A DNA stretch of 64,000 bases from Nitrobacter sp. 62-23 (GCF_001897285.1 NZ_MKSM01000137.1:1-64000), one strand, 5' to 3'; shown: positions 9,794 to 19,010, numbered from the stretch's first letter. Translations and numbers: made by a program. Notes: a model not told the origin generated them from the letters alone.

Positions 9794-10423
9794 ATGACAA
9801 GCATATCAGCCAGCGACGGCCGCACCGCCTCTCCTCCCGTCAAGGTTATTCAGCCGGCGTGGGTGCGCGTCGTTCACTGGATCAATGCGGCGGCGATGAT
9901 CGTCATGATCATGTCGGGCTGGCAGATCTACAATGCCTCGCCGCTGTTCGACTTCACCTTCTCGCGTTCGATCACGCTCGGCGGCTGGCTCGCCGGCGGG
10001 TTGCTGTGGCATTTCGCGGCGATGTGGCTGTTGGTGGTCAACGGTCTCGTCTATCTTGGTCTCGGGCTCGCCACCGGGCGCTTCCGCCGGAAGCTATGGC
10101 CGATCACGCCATCGGGCGTTGCGGCCGATACCAAAGCGGCGCTGACCGGCAAGCTGTCCCATGCCGACCTGTCGAGATACAATCAGGTGCAGAAGCTGTT
10201 GTACGCCGCCATCATCCTTGTCGGGATCGTGGTGGTGCTGTCGGGCCTCTCGATCTGGAAACCGGTCCAGTTTCAGTGGCTGACGGCGGTGTTCGGCGGC
10301 TATGATTTCGCGCGCTATGTGCATTTCGCCTGCATGGCGCTGATCGTCGCGTTTCTGGTCGTGCATGTCGCGCTCGCGCTGCTGGTGCCAAAAAGCCTGC
10401 GCGCGATGGTTACAGGTCGCTAG
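9794..10423 (+). CDS. Cytochrome b561-type membrane subunit
   Basis: A 209-residue integral membrane protein of the Ni/Fe-hydrogenase/thiosulfate-reductase cytochrome b type. Four to five helices are visible, with candidate haem-ligand histidines in VRVVHWIN, GGLLWHFAAMW and YVHFACMALIVAFLVVHV. These proteins pass electrons between quinones and a periplasmic redox partner. The molybdopterin oxidoreductase gene 94 bp downstream is the likely partner, with a dispersed repeat in the gap. I prefer the ATG at 9794 over the GTG at 9782, which adds only four residues. Confidence 0.85.
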   Translation: MTSISASDGRTASPPVKVIQPAWVRVVHWINAAAMIVMIMSGWQIYNASPLFDFTFSRSITLGGWLAGGLLWHFAAMWLLVVNGLVYLGLGLATGRFRRKLWPITPSGVAADTKAALTGKLSHADLSRYNQVQKLLYAAIILVGIVVVLSGLSIWKPVQFQWLTAVFGGYDFARYVHFACMALIVAFLVVHVALALLVPKSLRAMVTGR

Positions 10424-10451
10424 GTCTGATCGGACCTGGCCTGATTCTTTT

Positions 10452-10503
10452 GATTGAGCATGAGCTTATCTGAAAACCGGTTTCCACTTTCGGGATCATG
10501 CTC
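10452..10503. repeat. Dispersed repeat family B, copy 1
   Basis: Palindromic element reading TGAGCATGAGCTT...AAAACCGGTTTCCACTTTCGGG...ATCATGCTC. Related copies are at 18959, 22653, 22713, 39015, 56321 and 61860, all between genes. Confidence 0.7.
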
Positions 10504-10517
10504 TGGGAGAGCTAGTC

Positions 10518-11303
10518 ATGCGCCGTCTCCGTTCGCTTCTGATCCCGGGCGTCGACAAAAAGCTGCTTGTCAGGGACGCGGCGAAATTGCTGCCCGATCC
10601 GGCGCGCCGCCGTTTCATCGCCGGGGGCGCCAGCCTCGGCGCATTGACCTTGCTGACCGGGTGCGACGTATCGGACAGCTTCTCGGCGGAGAAGCTGCTC
10701 ACTCAGGTTTCAAAGTTCAACGACAAGGTGCAGGCCGCGATCTTCAATCCGAACACGCTGGCGCCGACCTATACGGAAGCCGACATCACTCGGCCGTTTC
10801 CCTTCAACGGCTACTATTCCGAGGATGAAGCGCCGGACATCGACCGCGAGGATTACACGTTCGAGGTGCGAGGGCTTGTCGACAACGTCAAATCATGGAC
10901 GCTCGACGAACTTTACAAGCTGCCCGAGGTCACGCAGATCACCCGGCACGTCTGCGTCGAGGGATGGAGCGCAATCGGAAGCTGGAGCGGAACGCCGTTG
11001 CGCGATTTTCTCAAACTGGTCGGCGCAGACACCCGTGCGAAATATTGCTGGTTCCAGTGCGCGGATGTCGACGGCTACAACAGTCCGCTGGACATGGCGA
11101 GCGCGCTGCATCCGCAGACCCAGATGACGTTCAAGTTCGACGGCGAAATCCTGCCGCGCAAGTACGGCTATCCGATGAAGATCCGGGTTCCGACCAAGCT
11201 CGGCTTTAAAAACCCGAAATACGTGGTCTCGATGGAGGTCACCAACGACTACAAGGGCGGCTACTGGGAGGACCAAGGTTATAATTCCTTTAGCGGCATC
11301 TGA
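10518..11303 (+). CDS. Molybdopterin-dependent oxidoreductase, Tat-exported lipoprotein
   Basis: A 261-residue protein with the sulfite oxidase/YedY-type molybdopterin-binding fold. Residues 30-48 look like a Tat signal (RRRFIAGGASLGA) and end in a lipobox, LTGC, with Cys49, so it is probably a periplasmic lipoprotein. RHVCVEGWSAIGSW places the molybdenum-ligand Cys at residue 146. GTPLRDFLKLVGAD and KYGYPMKIRVPTKLG are further family segments. It follows a cytochrome b561-type gene, so the two may form a membrane reductase like MsrPQ (YedYZ) in logic, although the b subunit belongs to a different family. Substrate unknown. Confidence 0.85.
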   Translation: MRRLRSLLIPGVDKKLLVRDAAKLLPDPARRRFIAGGASLGALTLLTGCDVSDSFSAEKLLTQVSKFNDKVQAAIFNPNTLAPTYTEADITRPFPFNGYYSEDEAPDIDREDYTFEVRGLVDNVKSWTLDELYKLPEVTQITRHVCVEGWSAIGSWSGTPLRDFLKLVGADTRAKYCWFQCADVDGYNSPLDMASALHPQTQMTFKFDGEILPRKYGYPMKIRVPTKLGFKNPKYVVSMEVTNDYKGGYWEDQGYNSFSGI

Positions 11304-11387
11304 CGCGACTGGCCGCTGCCATTTCCGGCTGCTATAGGTGGGCCGCACCGATATCCGAAGCCCTGATTCCCCAGCCGGAGGTTTTCC

Positions 11388-11897
11388 ATGATCGCTCGTA
11401 CCCTGTTCGCGGCGGCGACTCTCGTGACCATGACCGCGACCGCGGCTTCGGCCAATTCCGCCAAGGCTTCTCTGAAAAACGCCCAGGGCGCCGACGTCGG
11501 CACCGTCGAACTGACGCAGGTCGATGACGGGGTTCTGCTCAAGGCTGCCCTCAAAGGCCTGCCGCCCGGCGATCATGCTTTTCACATTCACGCGGTCGGC
11601 AAATGCGAGCCGCCGTTTACGTCGGCTGGCGGTCATTTCAATCCCGCCAACAAGAAGCACGGCATGATGGCGGCCGATGGTCACCACGCCGGCGACATGC
11701 CGAACCTCGTCGTGCCCGCCTCGGGCGAATTAAAATTCGAAGTGGTCAACACGGCCGTCACGCTCGACAAGGACAAGCCGAATTCGGTCCTGAAGCCGGA
11801 CGGCACCGCCATCGTCATCCACGCGGCGGCGGACGACTACAAGACCGACCCGACCGGCGAGGCTGGCGGCCGCATCGCCTGTGGCGTCATCCAGTAG
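11388..11897 (+). CDS. sodC: Periplasmic Cu/Zn superoxide dismutase
   Basis: SodC converts superoxide to peroxide and oxygen in the periplasm. The 169 residues begin with a signal peptide (to about residue 22, ASA). Metal ligands are visible in HAFHIHAVGKC (Cu site), GGHFNP (bridging His), HGMMAADGHHAGD (Zn site) and AIVIHAAADDY. Cys in VGKC and in IACGVIQ form the family disulfide. The ribosome site CCGGAGG lies upstream of the ATG. Monocistronic, followed by paired hairpins at 11938-11977. Confidence 0.95.
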   Translation: MIARTLFAAATLVTMTATAASANSAKASLKNAQGADVGTVELTQVDDGVLLKAALKGLPPGDHAFHIHAVGKCEPPFTSAGGHFNPANKKHGMMAADGHHAGDMPNLVVPASGELKFEVVNTAVTLDKDKPNSVLKPDGTAIVIHAAADDYKTDPTGEAGGRIACGVIQ

Positions 11898-11937
11898 AGT
11901 CCATCACTGTCAGGTGGATCGGGATGGCGGTCTCCTT

Positions 11938-11977
11938 ACCTCTCCCCGCCGGGGGAGAGGTCGGAGCCGAAGGCTCC
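11938..11977. repeat. Double hairpin, dispersed CTCTCCCC/GGGGAGAG element
   Basis: A perfect 10-bp hairpin (11938-11947 with 11952-11961, loop GCCG) is followed by a 6-bp one (11963-11968 with 11972-11977). Related GAGAGG palindromes occur at 49178 and 61243-61398. It lies between the converging stops of sodC and the MFS gene and may act as a transcription end. Confidence 0.55.
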
Positions 11978-12012
11978 GGGTGAGGGGCGTTTCACGCCTC
12001 ACTCCAAATGAC

Positions 12013-13209
12013 TCAGGATGTTGGATCGCGCCGTAGTCGCCGCTGGAACGCAGACAGGATCGCGCCGGCCGCGAGCATCGCCGCCGAGACGTTGAGCGCG
12101 TAGGACAGGCTGCCCATGGCGTCGGTGATCGCGCCGACCATGACAGGTCCGACCGTCTGTCCGATGCCGAAGGATATGGTCATTGCCGCGATTGCCGTGG
12201 GCCATGCCGCGGGCGGATAGTTGAAGCGCACGAACGCGGTGGTCGATGTCACCACCGCGAAAAACGACACGCCGAACACCAGCGCCGACAATCCGAGCAA
12301 GAGCGGCGTATGGCCCAGCAGCGGCAGCGCCGCGCCGATGGTGTTGACGCCGAGGACGATGGCCATGCTGAGACCGCCGCGGTCGAGGCCGAAGGTGCGC
12401 CGCCAGATCCACGGCGTAGCAAGCGTGCTCAGGCCGATCAGGCTCCAGAACGCGCTTTGCGCCAGCGCGCCGCCGCCCCCGTCGCGGACATAGGCGATCA
12501 TGAACGTCATGTAGGCGATATAGCCGGCGCCGAACAGGAAGTAGCCTGCGAGGAAGATGATGGCGGGGCCAACCGCGAAGCGCCCCCGTGCGGTCTGCGG
12601 ACCGCCCGCAGCGACGTCGAAGCGTGCGAGGAACATCGGCACCGTCATCACAAAAGCGAGCGCGGCCATCACCCACCACACGATCCACCATGATCCGGGC
12701 CCGAAATATTGCAGCACGAACGGCGCGACGAGACCCGATGAGAGAATGCCGATGCCGGGGCCGATGTAGAACAGGCTGATCAGGAAGTTCGATCGTGCCG
12801 GCTGCGACTGCGCGATCGTCGTGGCCAATGTTCCGCCGGCGACGAATCCGATCGCCGCGGCGATTCCGACGATCAAGCGGGCGAAGCTGAGAACGATGAA
12901 GTTTCCCGTCAGCGCGCAGAGCGCCAATGAGACGGCTGCGGCCGCCGTTGACCAGCGCGTGCTCGCCACGGTTCCGAAGCGCTTTGCGACCGAGGCCGCG
13001 ATCAGCGCGCCGGCGAGGTAGCCGGCCGCATTGATCGTATTCATGAAGCCGGCAGCCGAATAGGACCAGCCGAGACTGTCGCGCATGTCCGGCAGCACCA
13101 GCGAATAGGCGAATCGGCCCAAGCCGAGGCCGACGGTGGCCGCAAGCGACAGGATCAGAATCAGCCGCGCGGGGCTCGCAGGCGCGTTTTGTGGGTCTAG
13201 TGCGCTCAA
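12013..13209 (-). CDS. MFS transporter (YbfB/YjiJ-like)
   Basis: A major facilitator superfamily protein of about 398 residues with roughly twelve hydrophobic helices and glycine-rich helix 1 ([17 protein letters not shown]), as in the YbfB/YjiJ subgroup. A very long open frame continues to 14298, but that part is antisense to leuB. The best start is a TTG at 13209 with a perfect GGAGG six bases upstream, giving [10 protein letters not shown]; an ATG at 13230 would add seven residues without a ribosome site. Substrate unknown. It is divergent from leuB and separated from it by 222 bp. Confidence 0.82.
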   Translation of the reverse strand: MSALDPQNAPASPARLILILSLAATVGLGLGRFAYSLVLPDMRDSLGWSYSAAGFMNTINAAGYLAGALIAASVAKRFGTVASTRWSTAAAAVSLALCALTGNFIVLSFARLIVGIAAAIGFVAGGTLATTIAQSQPARSNFLISLFYIGPGIGILSSGLVAPFVLQYFGPGSWWIVWWVMAALAFVMTVPMFLARFDVAAGGPQTARGRFAVGPAIIFLAGYFLFGAGYIAYMTFMIAYVRDGGGGALAQSAFWSLIGLSTLATPWIWRRTFGLDRGGLSMAIVLGVNTIGAALPLLGHTPLLLGLSALVFGVSFFAVVTSTTAFVRFNYPPAAWPTAIAAMTISFGIGQTVGPVMVGAITDAMGSLSYALNVSAAMLAAGAILSAFQRRLRRDPTS

Positions 13210-13431
13210 CTCGAACCTCCGGCAGCGCATTGTGGCAGCTTCGGAAGGCGAGGCAATTGGCGCAAAGGCGTCTTGCCAACGGCGCAACGCCGTCCTAGCA
13301 ATCGGCATTTCCGTCATTCCGAAGCGTGCCGAGCGCGAACCCGGAATCCATATCTGACATCTGGCTCCCGTATCGCCGGCGTTTGCACTCGGCGTCCGGA
13401 AGAACGCAATCCATCTCGCAAGGACTTCGTC

Positions 13432-14544
13432 ATGGCGACTTACAAGCTGCTTCTCCTGCCCGGCGACGGCATCGGCCCGGAGGTGATGGCGGAGGTGAAG
13501 CGGCTGATCGGGTGGCTGGACGCGCAAGGCATCGTCAAATTCGAAACCGAGGACGGGCTCGTCGGCGGTGCGTCCTATGACGCCGACAAGGTCAGTGTCA
13601 CCGACGCCACCATGGCGAGGGCGCTCGCCGCCGACGCCGTGCTGTTCGGCGCGGTCGGCGGCCCGAAGTGGGACCCGGTGCCCTACGAGGTGCGGCCGGA
13701 AGCCGGCCTGTTGCGGTTGCGCAAGGACCTCGCGCTCTACGCCAACCTGCGCCCGGCGATCTGCTATCCGGCGCTCGCGGAATCCTCCAGCCTCAAGCGG
13801 GATCTGGTCGAGGGGCTCGACATCATGATCGTGCGCGAACTGACCGGCGGGGTCTATTTCGGCGAGCCGAAAACCATCACCGATCTCGGCAACGGCCAGA
13901 AGCGCGCCGTCGACACCCAGGTCTACGACACCTACGAGATCGAGCGCATCGCGCGCGTCGCCTTCGATCTCGCCCGCAAGCGCCGCAACAAGCTGACGTC
14001 GATGGAGAAGAACAACGTCATGAAGTCGGGCGTATTGTGGAAGGAGGTCGTCGGCGCGGTTCACAAGCGCGAATACCCCGACGTCACGCTCGAGCATCAG
14101 CTCGCGGATTCTGGCGGCATGCAACTCGTGCGCCGTCCCAAGCAGTTCGACGTAATCGTCACCGACAACCTGTTTGGCGACATGCTTTCCGACATCGCGG
14201 CGATGCTGACGGGTTCGCTTGGCATGCTGCCGTCGGCCTCGCTCGGTGACGTCGATGCGAGCACCAAAAAGCGTCGTGCGCTCTACGAGCCTGTGCACGG
14301 CTCAGCGCCCGATATCGCGGGGCAGGGCGCGGCCAATCCGATCGCGATGCTGGCGTCGTTCGGGATGGCGCTGCGCTATTCTTTCGACATGGGCGAACTC
14401 GCCGACAAGCTCGATGCGGCGATCGCGGCGGTGCTCGCCAAGGGCCTGCGCACGGCCGACCTGAAATCCGAGGGTTCGACCGTTGTCAGCACCTCGCAGA
14501 TGGGCGAGGCGGTGCTGAAGGAACTTCAGGCGCTGCACGCCTGA
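13432..14544 (+). CDS. leuB: 3-isopropylmalate dehydrogenase
   Basis: LeuB oxidatively decarboxylates 3-isopropylmalate with NAD in leucine synthesis. The 370 residues have GDGIGPEV at the N terminus, [11 protein letters not shown], the substrate-loop [12 protein letters not shown], and [20 protein letters not shown] with the metal-binding aspartates. The ATG at 13432 follows AAGGA; the longer open frame from 13273 is not coding. leuD and leuC lie further along on the minus strand, so the leu genes are near one another but not in one operon. A strong terminator follows. Confidence 0.97.
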   Translation: MATYKLLLLPGDGIGPEVMAEVKRLIGWLDAQGIVKFETEDGLVGGASYDADKVSVTDATMARALAADAVLFGAVGGPKWDPVPYEVRPEAGLLRLRKDLALYANLRPAICYPALAESSSLKRDLVEGLDIMIVRELTGGVYFGEPKTITDLGNGQKRAVDTQVYDTYEIERIARVAFDLARKRRNKLTSMEKNNVMKSGVLWKEVVGAVHKREYPDVTLEHQLADSGGMQLVRRPKQFDVIVTDNLFGDMLSDIAAMLTGSLGMLPSASLGDVDASTKKRRALYEPVHGSAPDIAGQGAANPIAMLASFGMALRYSFDMGELADKLDAAIAAVLAKGLRTADLKSEGSTVVSTSQMGEAVLKELQALHA

Positions 14545-14599
14545 GTTCGAACGGCGTCGCCCCTGCCTGCGCGGACGACCATCGAATGCGGCACTTAAC

Positions 14600-14628
14600 A
14601 AAAATGCCCGGTCGTGCCGGGCATTTTT
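14600..14628. terminator. Bidirectional terminator between leuB and a convergent gene
   Basis: Perfect 12-bp inverted repeat (AAAAATGCCCGG at 14600-14611, complement at 14617-14628) with a 5-nt loop. It has A and T runs on both sides, so it serves leuB on the plus strand and the gene ending at 14661 on the minus strand. Confidence 0.9.
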
Positions 14629-14660
14629 CTTAAATTACTTAAAAAACGCCGAGGTTTGGT

Positions 14661-15053
14661 TCAGTACAACGGAAATGCCGTCGGATATCCGCCGAGATCG
14701 GACGGCGGGCTGAGCGGCTGCCGGTCGATCGGCCGGTTCAGGTTTTCGCGGGCGAACGAGGGATAACCGATGGCCGGCGGGAAGGCATAGTCGGTGAATT
14801 TGCGCTCGCCGGGCAGCACTTCGGTGCCGGCATCCAGCCACGAGCGCTTGGAGATATAGACACGGGTGCGCGGGCCGGACTGGTAGGACACATTCGGTCC
14901 GCTCGAACCATAAGCGCCGCTGCGATCATAGACTTTGCGTTTTGCCGCGCTCGCGTCGGTGGCGCCGAAGCCGACCGCGACGAAGGCCGCCGCCGCAAGC
15001 AACAGCGCGACGTTTTTCGCAGGCCCGGTCGCGGCGGAGAATTTCACAGTCAT
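14661..15053 (-). CDS. Small exported protein of unknown function
   Basis: A 130-residue protein with a signal peptide (residues 13-37, KNVALLLAAAAFVAVGF, ending ASA). The mature part is basic and tyrosine/proline-rich (KRKVYDRSGAYGSSGPN, RTRVYISKRSWLDAG, ERKFTDYAFPPAIGYP). It resembles the short exported proteins frequent in Bradyrhizobiaceae, but I recognise no domain. The ATG at 15053 follows GAGGAC; the frame extends to 15128 without a good signal. It ends at the shared terminator at 14600-14628. Confidence 0.7.
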   Translation of the reverse strand: MTVKFSAATGPAKNVALLLAAAAFVAVGFGATDASAAKRKVYDRSGAYGSSGPNVSYQSGPRTRVYISKRSWLDAGTEVLPGERKFTDYAFPPAIGYPSFARENLNRPIDRQPLSPPSDLGGYPTAFPLY

Positions 15054-15522
15054 CGTGTCCTCATCGATCCGATTGACCACCTTTTTATCGTCCGGGGGGC
15101 TCGCGCCACAAGGCCAATCGGGCCACACCTTGGGAGAATAATGCAGCCGGGCCGGAAACGTTGCCTCGATCCGACGCGCATCGGCGCTAATGTGAGCGCA
15201 TGTCCGGCATGGCGTGCTGAAACAGATGTGCCTTTCTTTTCAGTTAGATATAAGCCGCTGTCGGCATGGCCGCGCCCATGCGCGGGTTGGCATGGGGCGC
15301 GGTGCCGCGAACCATTCGGACCAGCAGTTTCATCTTCTCGCGCCAGCCCCGGCGAAGCGGGCAAAACCCAAGGGAGCGTTGGCGGACTGCTCGGACCGAA
15401 TCGGTGATGTCAGGAACCAGGTCCGGCGTTGTCTTGAGGGCGTTTCTCGCATAGAAGCGCAGCGTCTTTCCGCGTTTCGCGCGCAGGCGACCCGGGAAGG
15501 CGATTTCTTCGGAGAGTGAACG
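15054..15522. other. Intergenic region between divergent genes
   Basis: This 469-bp gap separates the small exported-protein gene (minus) from asd (plus) and must hold both promoters. An imperfect inverted repeat (GCGCCCATGC at 15272-15281, GCATGGGGCGC at 15290-15300) lies in the asd leader. No convincing coding frame and no known riboswitch were recognised. Confidence 0.4.
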
Positions 15523-16557
15523 ATGGGTTACAAAGTCGCGCTGGTCGGAGCGACCGGCAATGTCGGGCGTGAAATGCTCAACATTCTGGACGAGCGGAAA
15601 TTCCCCGCTGACGAGGTGGTGGCGCTGGCTTCGCGCCGCAGCGTCGGCACCGAAGTGTCCTACGGCGACAAAACCCTCAAAGTCAAAGCGCTGGAAAATC
15701 ACGACTTCAGCGACGTCGATATTTGCCTGATGTCGGCCGGCGGCGCCGTCTCGAAGGAATGGTCGCCGAGGATCGGCGCGGCCGGCGCGGTCGTGATCGA
15801 CAACTCGTCGACCTGGCGGATGGACCCGGACGTTCCGCTGATCGTGCCCGAGGTCAACGCGGACGCGGTCGCGGGTTTCACCAGGAAGAACATCATCGCC
15901 AATCCGAACTGCTCGACCGCGCAGCTTGTGGTGGCGTTGAAGCCGCTGCACGACAAGGCTGCCATCAAGCGCGTCGTGGTTTCGACCTACCAGTCGGTGT
16001 CCGGAGCTGGCAAGGAGGGGATGGACGAGTTGTTCGCGCAAACCAAGTCTGTCTACACCGCGAGCGAACTGGTTAACAAAAAGTTTCCAAAGCGTATCGC
16101 CTTCAACGTCATCCCCGAGATCGACGTGTTCATGGAGGACGGCTACACCAAGGAAGAATGGAAGATGATGGCGGAGACCAAGAAGATTCTTGATCCCAAA
16201 ATCAGGCTGACCGCGACCTGCGTACGCGTGCCGGTGTTCATCGGCCATTCGGAGGCCGTCAGCATCGAGTTCGAAAAGCCGATCACGCCGGACGAGGCGC
16301 GCAGCATCCTGCGCAACGCGCCGGGTTGTCTCGTGATCGACAAGCACGAGCCGGGCGGCTACGTCACGCCGTACGAATCGGCCGGCGAGGACGCTACCTA
16401 CATCAGCCGCATCCGCGAGGATGCGACGGTGGAGAATGGCCTGTCGATGTGGGTCGTCTCCGATAATCTTCGCAAGGGCGCGGCATTGAACGCGGTGCAG
16501 ATCGCCGAGTGCCTGATCAACCGCAAGCTGATCAGCGCCAAGCAGAAGGCTGCCTGA
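15523..16557 (+). CDS. asd: Aspartate-semialdehyde dehydrogenase
   Basis: Asd reduces aspartyl phosphate to aspartate semialdehyde, the branch point to lysine/diaminopimelate, methionine and threonine. The 344 residues contain the NADP-binding GATGNVGREML (residues 9-19), the active-site NPNCSTAQLV with the catalytic Cys, and the downstream GHSEAVSIEFEKP with the substrate-binding region. A GGAGAG ribosome site precedes the ATG. It is monocistronic, facing leuD. Secure. Confidence 0.97.
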   Translation: MGYKVALVGATGNVGREMLNILDERKFPADEVVALASRRSVGTEVSYGDKTLKVKALENHDFSDVDICLMSAGGAVSKEWSPRIGAAGAVVIDNSSTWRMDPDVPLIVPEVNADAVAGFTRKNIIANPNCSTAQLVVALKPLHDKAAIKRVVVSTYQSVSGAGKEGMDELFAQTKSVYTASELVNKKFPKRIAFNVIPEIDVFMEDGYTKEEWKMMAETKKILDPKIRLTATCVRVPVFIGHSEAVSIEFEKPITPDEARSILRNAPGCLVIDKHEPGGYVTPYESAGEDATYISRIREDATVENGLSMWVVSDNLRKGAALNAVQIAECLINRKLISAKQKAA

Positions 16558-16641
16558 CGGTTACTGCGCTTTGCGAGCAATCTCCGCCTCGTTCGAGCGT
16601 CCCCATAGGTGGCGACCTATGCCGTCGGGCGGCGACAGTGG

Positions 16642-17247
16642 TCAGGCCCAGGCGCGTTCGCGCCTCGCCTTGTCCTCAAAGCTGTCGATCGCCGCCTTCT
16701 TTTCCATCGTCAGGCCGATGTCGTCGAGTCCGTTCAGCAGGCAGTGCTTGCGGAACGGATCGATGTCGAATGTCACCTTGCCCCCATCGGGACCGCGGAT
16801 TTCCTGATTGGCGAGATCGATGGTCAGCGTCGCGTTGGCGCCGCGCTCGGCGTCGTCGAACAGCTTGTCGAGGTCGACCTGCGTCACGCGGATCGGCAGA
16901 ATGCCGTTCTTGAAGCAGTTGTTGTAGAAGATGTCGCCGAACGAAGTCGAGATCACGCAGCGGATGCCGAAATCGAGCAGCGCCCACGGCGCGTGCTCGC
17001 GCGACGAACCGCAGCCAAAATTGTCGCCGGCGACCAGGATTTTGGCGTTGCGATAGGCCGGCCTGTTGAGAACGAAATCCGGATTTTCCGAGCCGTCTTC
17101 CCTGTAGCGCTGTTCCGAGAAAAGTCCCCTGCCAAGGCCGGTGCGCTTGATGGTCTTCAGATACTGCTTCGGAATGATCATGTCGGTGTCGACATTGATG
17201 ATCTTCAGCGGCGCCGCGACGCCTTCCAGCGTTGTGAACTTGTCCAT
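16642..17247 (-). CDS. leuD: 3-isopropylmalate dehydratase small subunit
   Basis: LeuD pairs with LeuC to isomerise 2-isopropylmalate to 3-isopropylmalate. The 201 residues show [14 protein letters not shown], the swivel-domain signature [17 protein letters not shown], and [14 protein letters not shown]. The ATG at 17247 has GAGGA upstream; the frame continuing to 17352 is only open by chance and runs into a dispersed repeat. leuC is about 3 kb away on the same strand, with five unrelated genes between. Confidence 0.97.
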   Translation of the reverse strand: MDKFTTLEGVAAPLKIINVDTDMIIPKQYLKTIKRTGLGRGLFSEQRYREDGSENPDFVLNRPAYRNAKILVAGDNFGCGSSREHAPWALLDFGIRCVISTSFGDIFYNNCFKNGILPIRVTQVDLDKLFDDAERGANATLTIDLANQEIRGPDGGKVTFDIDPFRKHCLLNGLDDIGLTMEKKAAIDSFEDKARRERAWA

Positions 17248-17325
17248 GGCAGTGTCCTCGTGAGCAGCAATTCTATCCCGATCCCGGCCTTGATCCAAGG
17301 TCCATCGGTGATTTTGCATTGACCG

Positions 17326-17394
17326 GTTTTCTTCACGCGAACCGGTGCCCATCCTCTGGTCAAGCCCGAGGACATGCTTCGCTTGAAAACGCTC
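17326..17394. repeat. Dispersed repeat family A, copy 1
   Basis: Element TTTTCTTCACGCGAACCGGTG...CCCGAGGACATGCTTCGC...GAAAACGC. Related copies are at 18895, 19486, 21973 and 56238. The stop codon of the metallopeptidase gene (17394-17396) touches its edge. Confidence 0.75.
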
Positions 17395-17822
17395 TAACCC
17401 GCCTGCGCCTCGATCGCCTCGATGTCGGCATCGGAGAGCCCGAAGTGGTGGCCGATTTCGTGGACCAGCACATGGCTGATGATACCAGCGAGCGTTTCAT
17501 CATGCTCGGCCCAGTAGTCGATGATGGGACGGCGGTAGAGCCAGATCAGATTGGGCAGCCTGGCAATATCGTCGTTGCTCTGGAACGGCAGGCCCGTGCC
17601 CTGAAAGAGTCCGAGCAGATCATATTCGCTGCCGGCCTCCATTTCGTCCAGCACCTCGTCGGTGGGGAAATCCTCGACGCGGATGATGAGACCCTCGCAC
17701 AGCCGGCGGAAACGCTCGGGCAGGCGCGCAAACGCCTCGTGCGCCATGGCTTCCATGTCAGCCAGCGAGGGGGCTTTGGCGGACGTCCACATGAGTCTGT
17801 TTAACCCGTGTTTCGTCGTCAT
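17394..17822 (-). CDS. Zincin-like metallopeptidase family protein
   Basis: A 142-residue protein (132 if the ATG at 17792 is used) of the short bacterial HExxH metallopeptidase-like family. The motif [15 protein letters not shown] sits near the C terminus and supplies two zinc-ligand histidines and the catalytic Glu, with Asp of GLSD as a likely third ligand. [20 protein letters not shown] and [13 protein letters not shown] are other conserved segments. No signal peptide, so cytoplasmic. Substrate is unknown for the family. Neither start has a strong ribosome site. A family A repeat abuts the stop. Confidence 0.85.
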   Translation of the reverse strand: MTTKHGLNRLMWTSAKAPSLADMEAMAHEAFARLPERFRRLCEGLIIRVEDFPTDEVLDEMEAGSEYDLLGLFQGTGLPFQSNDDIARLPNLIWLYRRPIIDYWAEHDETLAGIISHVLVHEIGHHFGLSDADIEAIEAQAG

Positions 17823-17916
17823 CGCACCGGTTTTTTGCGATCGGGGCGCTCTCTTGCGGTTGACGCGGGCGCGGCAATCGGAGACCGTTCGCTGCAGGGG
17901 CAATCGGGGCACGGTC

Positions 17917-18252
17917 ATGAACGTCAGGATGACGGCGGCGGGGCTTGCGGCGGGGGCAGCAATGTTGCTGCTGTTACTGTTGTTGCTGGTGCCGGGTACG
18001 CTGCTGTTTGTCTACGGTGCGCAGGCGCAGACCGCGGCGCGTAGCGCGGATCGCGCCGCGCCCTCGGACCTGTCGGCCCAGACGCGGCGGCCGCGCGTGC
18101 GCATCTATCGCGAGGACGATCGCGGAGTTTATCCGAGCTACAATCCCGGTCCCGACGCCGTGCGCGACTGCACCGCTCACTATGTGCAGGAGTTTCGCCC
18201 GAGCGGTACGGTGATTGTCCCGCGGATGACCTGTTACTGGCGCCACGGCTGA
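17917..18252 (+). CDS. Small membrane-anchored or exported protein of unknown function
   Basis: A 111-residue protein. Residues 7-36 form one long hydrophobic stretch, rich in leucine (eight Leu in a row), ending near AQAQTAA, so it is either a signal peptide or an anchor. The rest is basic and ends with the segment RDCTAHYVQEFRPSG followed by TVIVPRMTCYWRHG, whose two Cys could form a disulfide. I have seen this C-terminal pattern only as unnamed Bradyrhizobiaceae proteins. The ATG at 17917 has a weak ribosome site. Divergent from the metallopeptidase gene. Confidence 0.65.
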   Translation: MNVRMTAAGLAAGAAMLLLLLLLLVPGTLLFVYGAQAQTAARSADRAAPSDLSAQTRRPRVRIYREDDRGVYPSYNPGPDAVRDCTAHYVQEFRPSGTVIVPRMTCYWRHG

Positions 18253-18409
18253 CGATCCGCGGGCGGGCCGGCTTCATAAATTCGTTTTCAACGTGCGTGG
18301 GGCTGCGGGTGCGTGCGGCGCATTGTCGCCTCGCATAATTACGACGGTGTATTCACATCGTATTCAGATCGTTGCTCCTAGCCTGCGTCGCACGTAGCGC
18401 GGCGGAAAC

Positions 18410-18435
18410 GGAACCATCTGCTGTCGGTCGTGGTT
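18410..18435 (+). promoter_or_regulatory. EcfG-type promoter, near-consensus
   Basis: GGAAC at 18410-18414, a 17-bp spacer, then GGTT at 18432-18435 (consensus CGTT). It lies about 30 bp upstream of the His-rich gene, a sensible promoter distance. Confidence 0.4.
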
Positions 18436-18463
18436 ATCGATGTTCTTCCATGGAGGTCCCATA

Positions 18464-18754
18464 ATGCATCTGAAGAAAATTTTAGGGTTTGCCGCTCTTG
18501 GCGCGCTTTTGGTTGCGGCGACTCCCGCGCAGCAGGCGCAGGCGGCAACGCCGGTCAGTCCGGGTATCGCCGCGGCCGAGCAGGGCGACGCCGGCAAGCT
18601 GACCACACAGGTGCAGTGGGGGCATCATCCCCATTCCCATTGGCGGCATCATCGCCATTGGCATCAGCCCCGCCATTGGCACCATCCCCGACATCACCAC
18701 CACTGGCATCATCGACATCATCACCACCATCGACATCATCGTCACTGGCGCTGA
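18464..18754 (+). CDS. Exported histidine/tryptophan-rich small protein
   Basis: A 96-residue protein whose first 27 residues are a signal peptide (KKILGFAALGALLVAA, ending AQA). The last 40 residues are almost only His, Trp, Arg and Pro, in repeats such as HHPHSHWRHHRHWH. Such tails bind transition metals in vitro; here that is inference. The ATG follows GGAGG. A near-consensus EcfG promoter precedes it and a strong terminator follows, so it is a single stress-type gene. The repeat tail could expand or contract by slippage. Confidence 0.75.
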   Translation: MHLKKILGFAALGALLVAATPAQQAQAATPVSPGIAAAEQGDAGKLTTQVQWGHHPHSHWRHHRHWHQPRHWHHPRHHHHWHHRHHHHHRHHRHWR

Positions 18755-18790
18755 TCTGATCAGGCTGGAGAATCTCGTTTCAGGAAGTCG

Positions 18791-18819
18791 AACAGGCCCG
18801 CATCGCGGGCCTGTTTTTT
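18791..18819 (+). terminator. Rho-independent terminator of the His-rich gene
   Basis: Perfect 11-bp stem (18791-18801 with 18805-18815), 3-nt loop, with six T at 18814-18819. Confidence 0.9.
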
Positions 18820-18894
18820 GAGACAGCGCGCTGTGATCAACCGTAAGGTCGGACGGACCGTGCGCGAAGAAGCGATGGCCCATGATCTTGAATT

Positions 18895-18953
18895 GACGCG
18901 TTTCTTCACGCGAACCGGTATAAGACCAAGGACATGCTTCGCTCGAAAAACGT
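18895..18953. repeat. Dispersed repeat family A, copy 2
   Basis: TTTCTTCACGCGAACCGGTA...AAGGACATGCTTCGCTCG...AAAACG. It is directly followed by a family B copy, the same A-then-B order as at 56238-56403. With copies of B and C it fills most of the gap 18755-19097. Confidence 0.7.
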
Positions 18954-18958
18954 TACAG

Positions 18959-19010
18959 GCATGATTTTCGAAAAGTGGAAACCGGTCTTGGACAAGATCA
19001 TGCTCAATCA
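18959..19010. repeat. Dispersed repeat family B, copy 2
   Basis: GCATGATTTTCGAAAAGTGG...AAACCGGTCTTGGACAAG...ATCATGCTCAATCA. Inverted relative to copy 1. Confidence 0.7.

Noticed and set aside
13210-14298. Long minus-strand open frame that appears to extend the MFS transporter to 761 residues
   Set aside because: The added part is exactly antisense to leuB, is rich in Arg/His/Asp as expected of a shadow, and has no ribosome site. The MFS homology begins near 13209.
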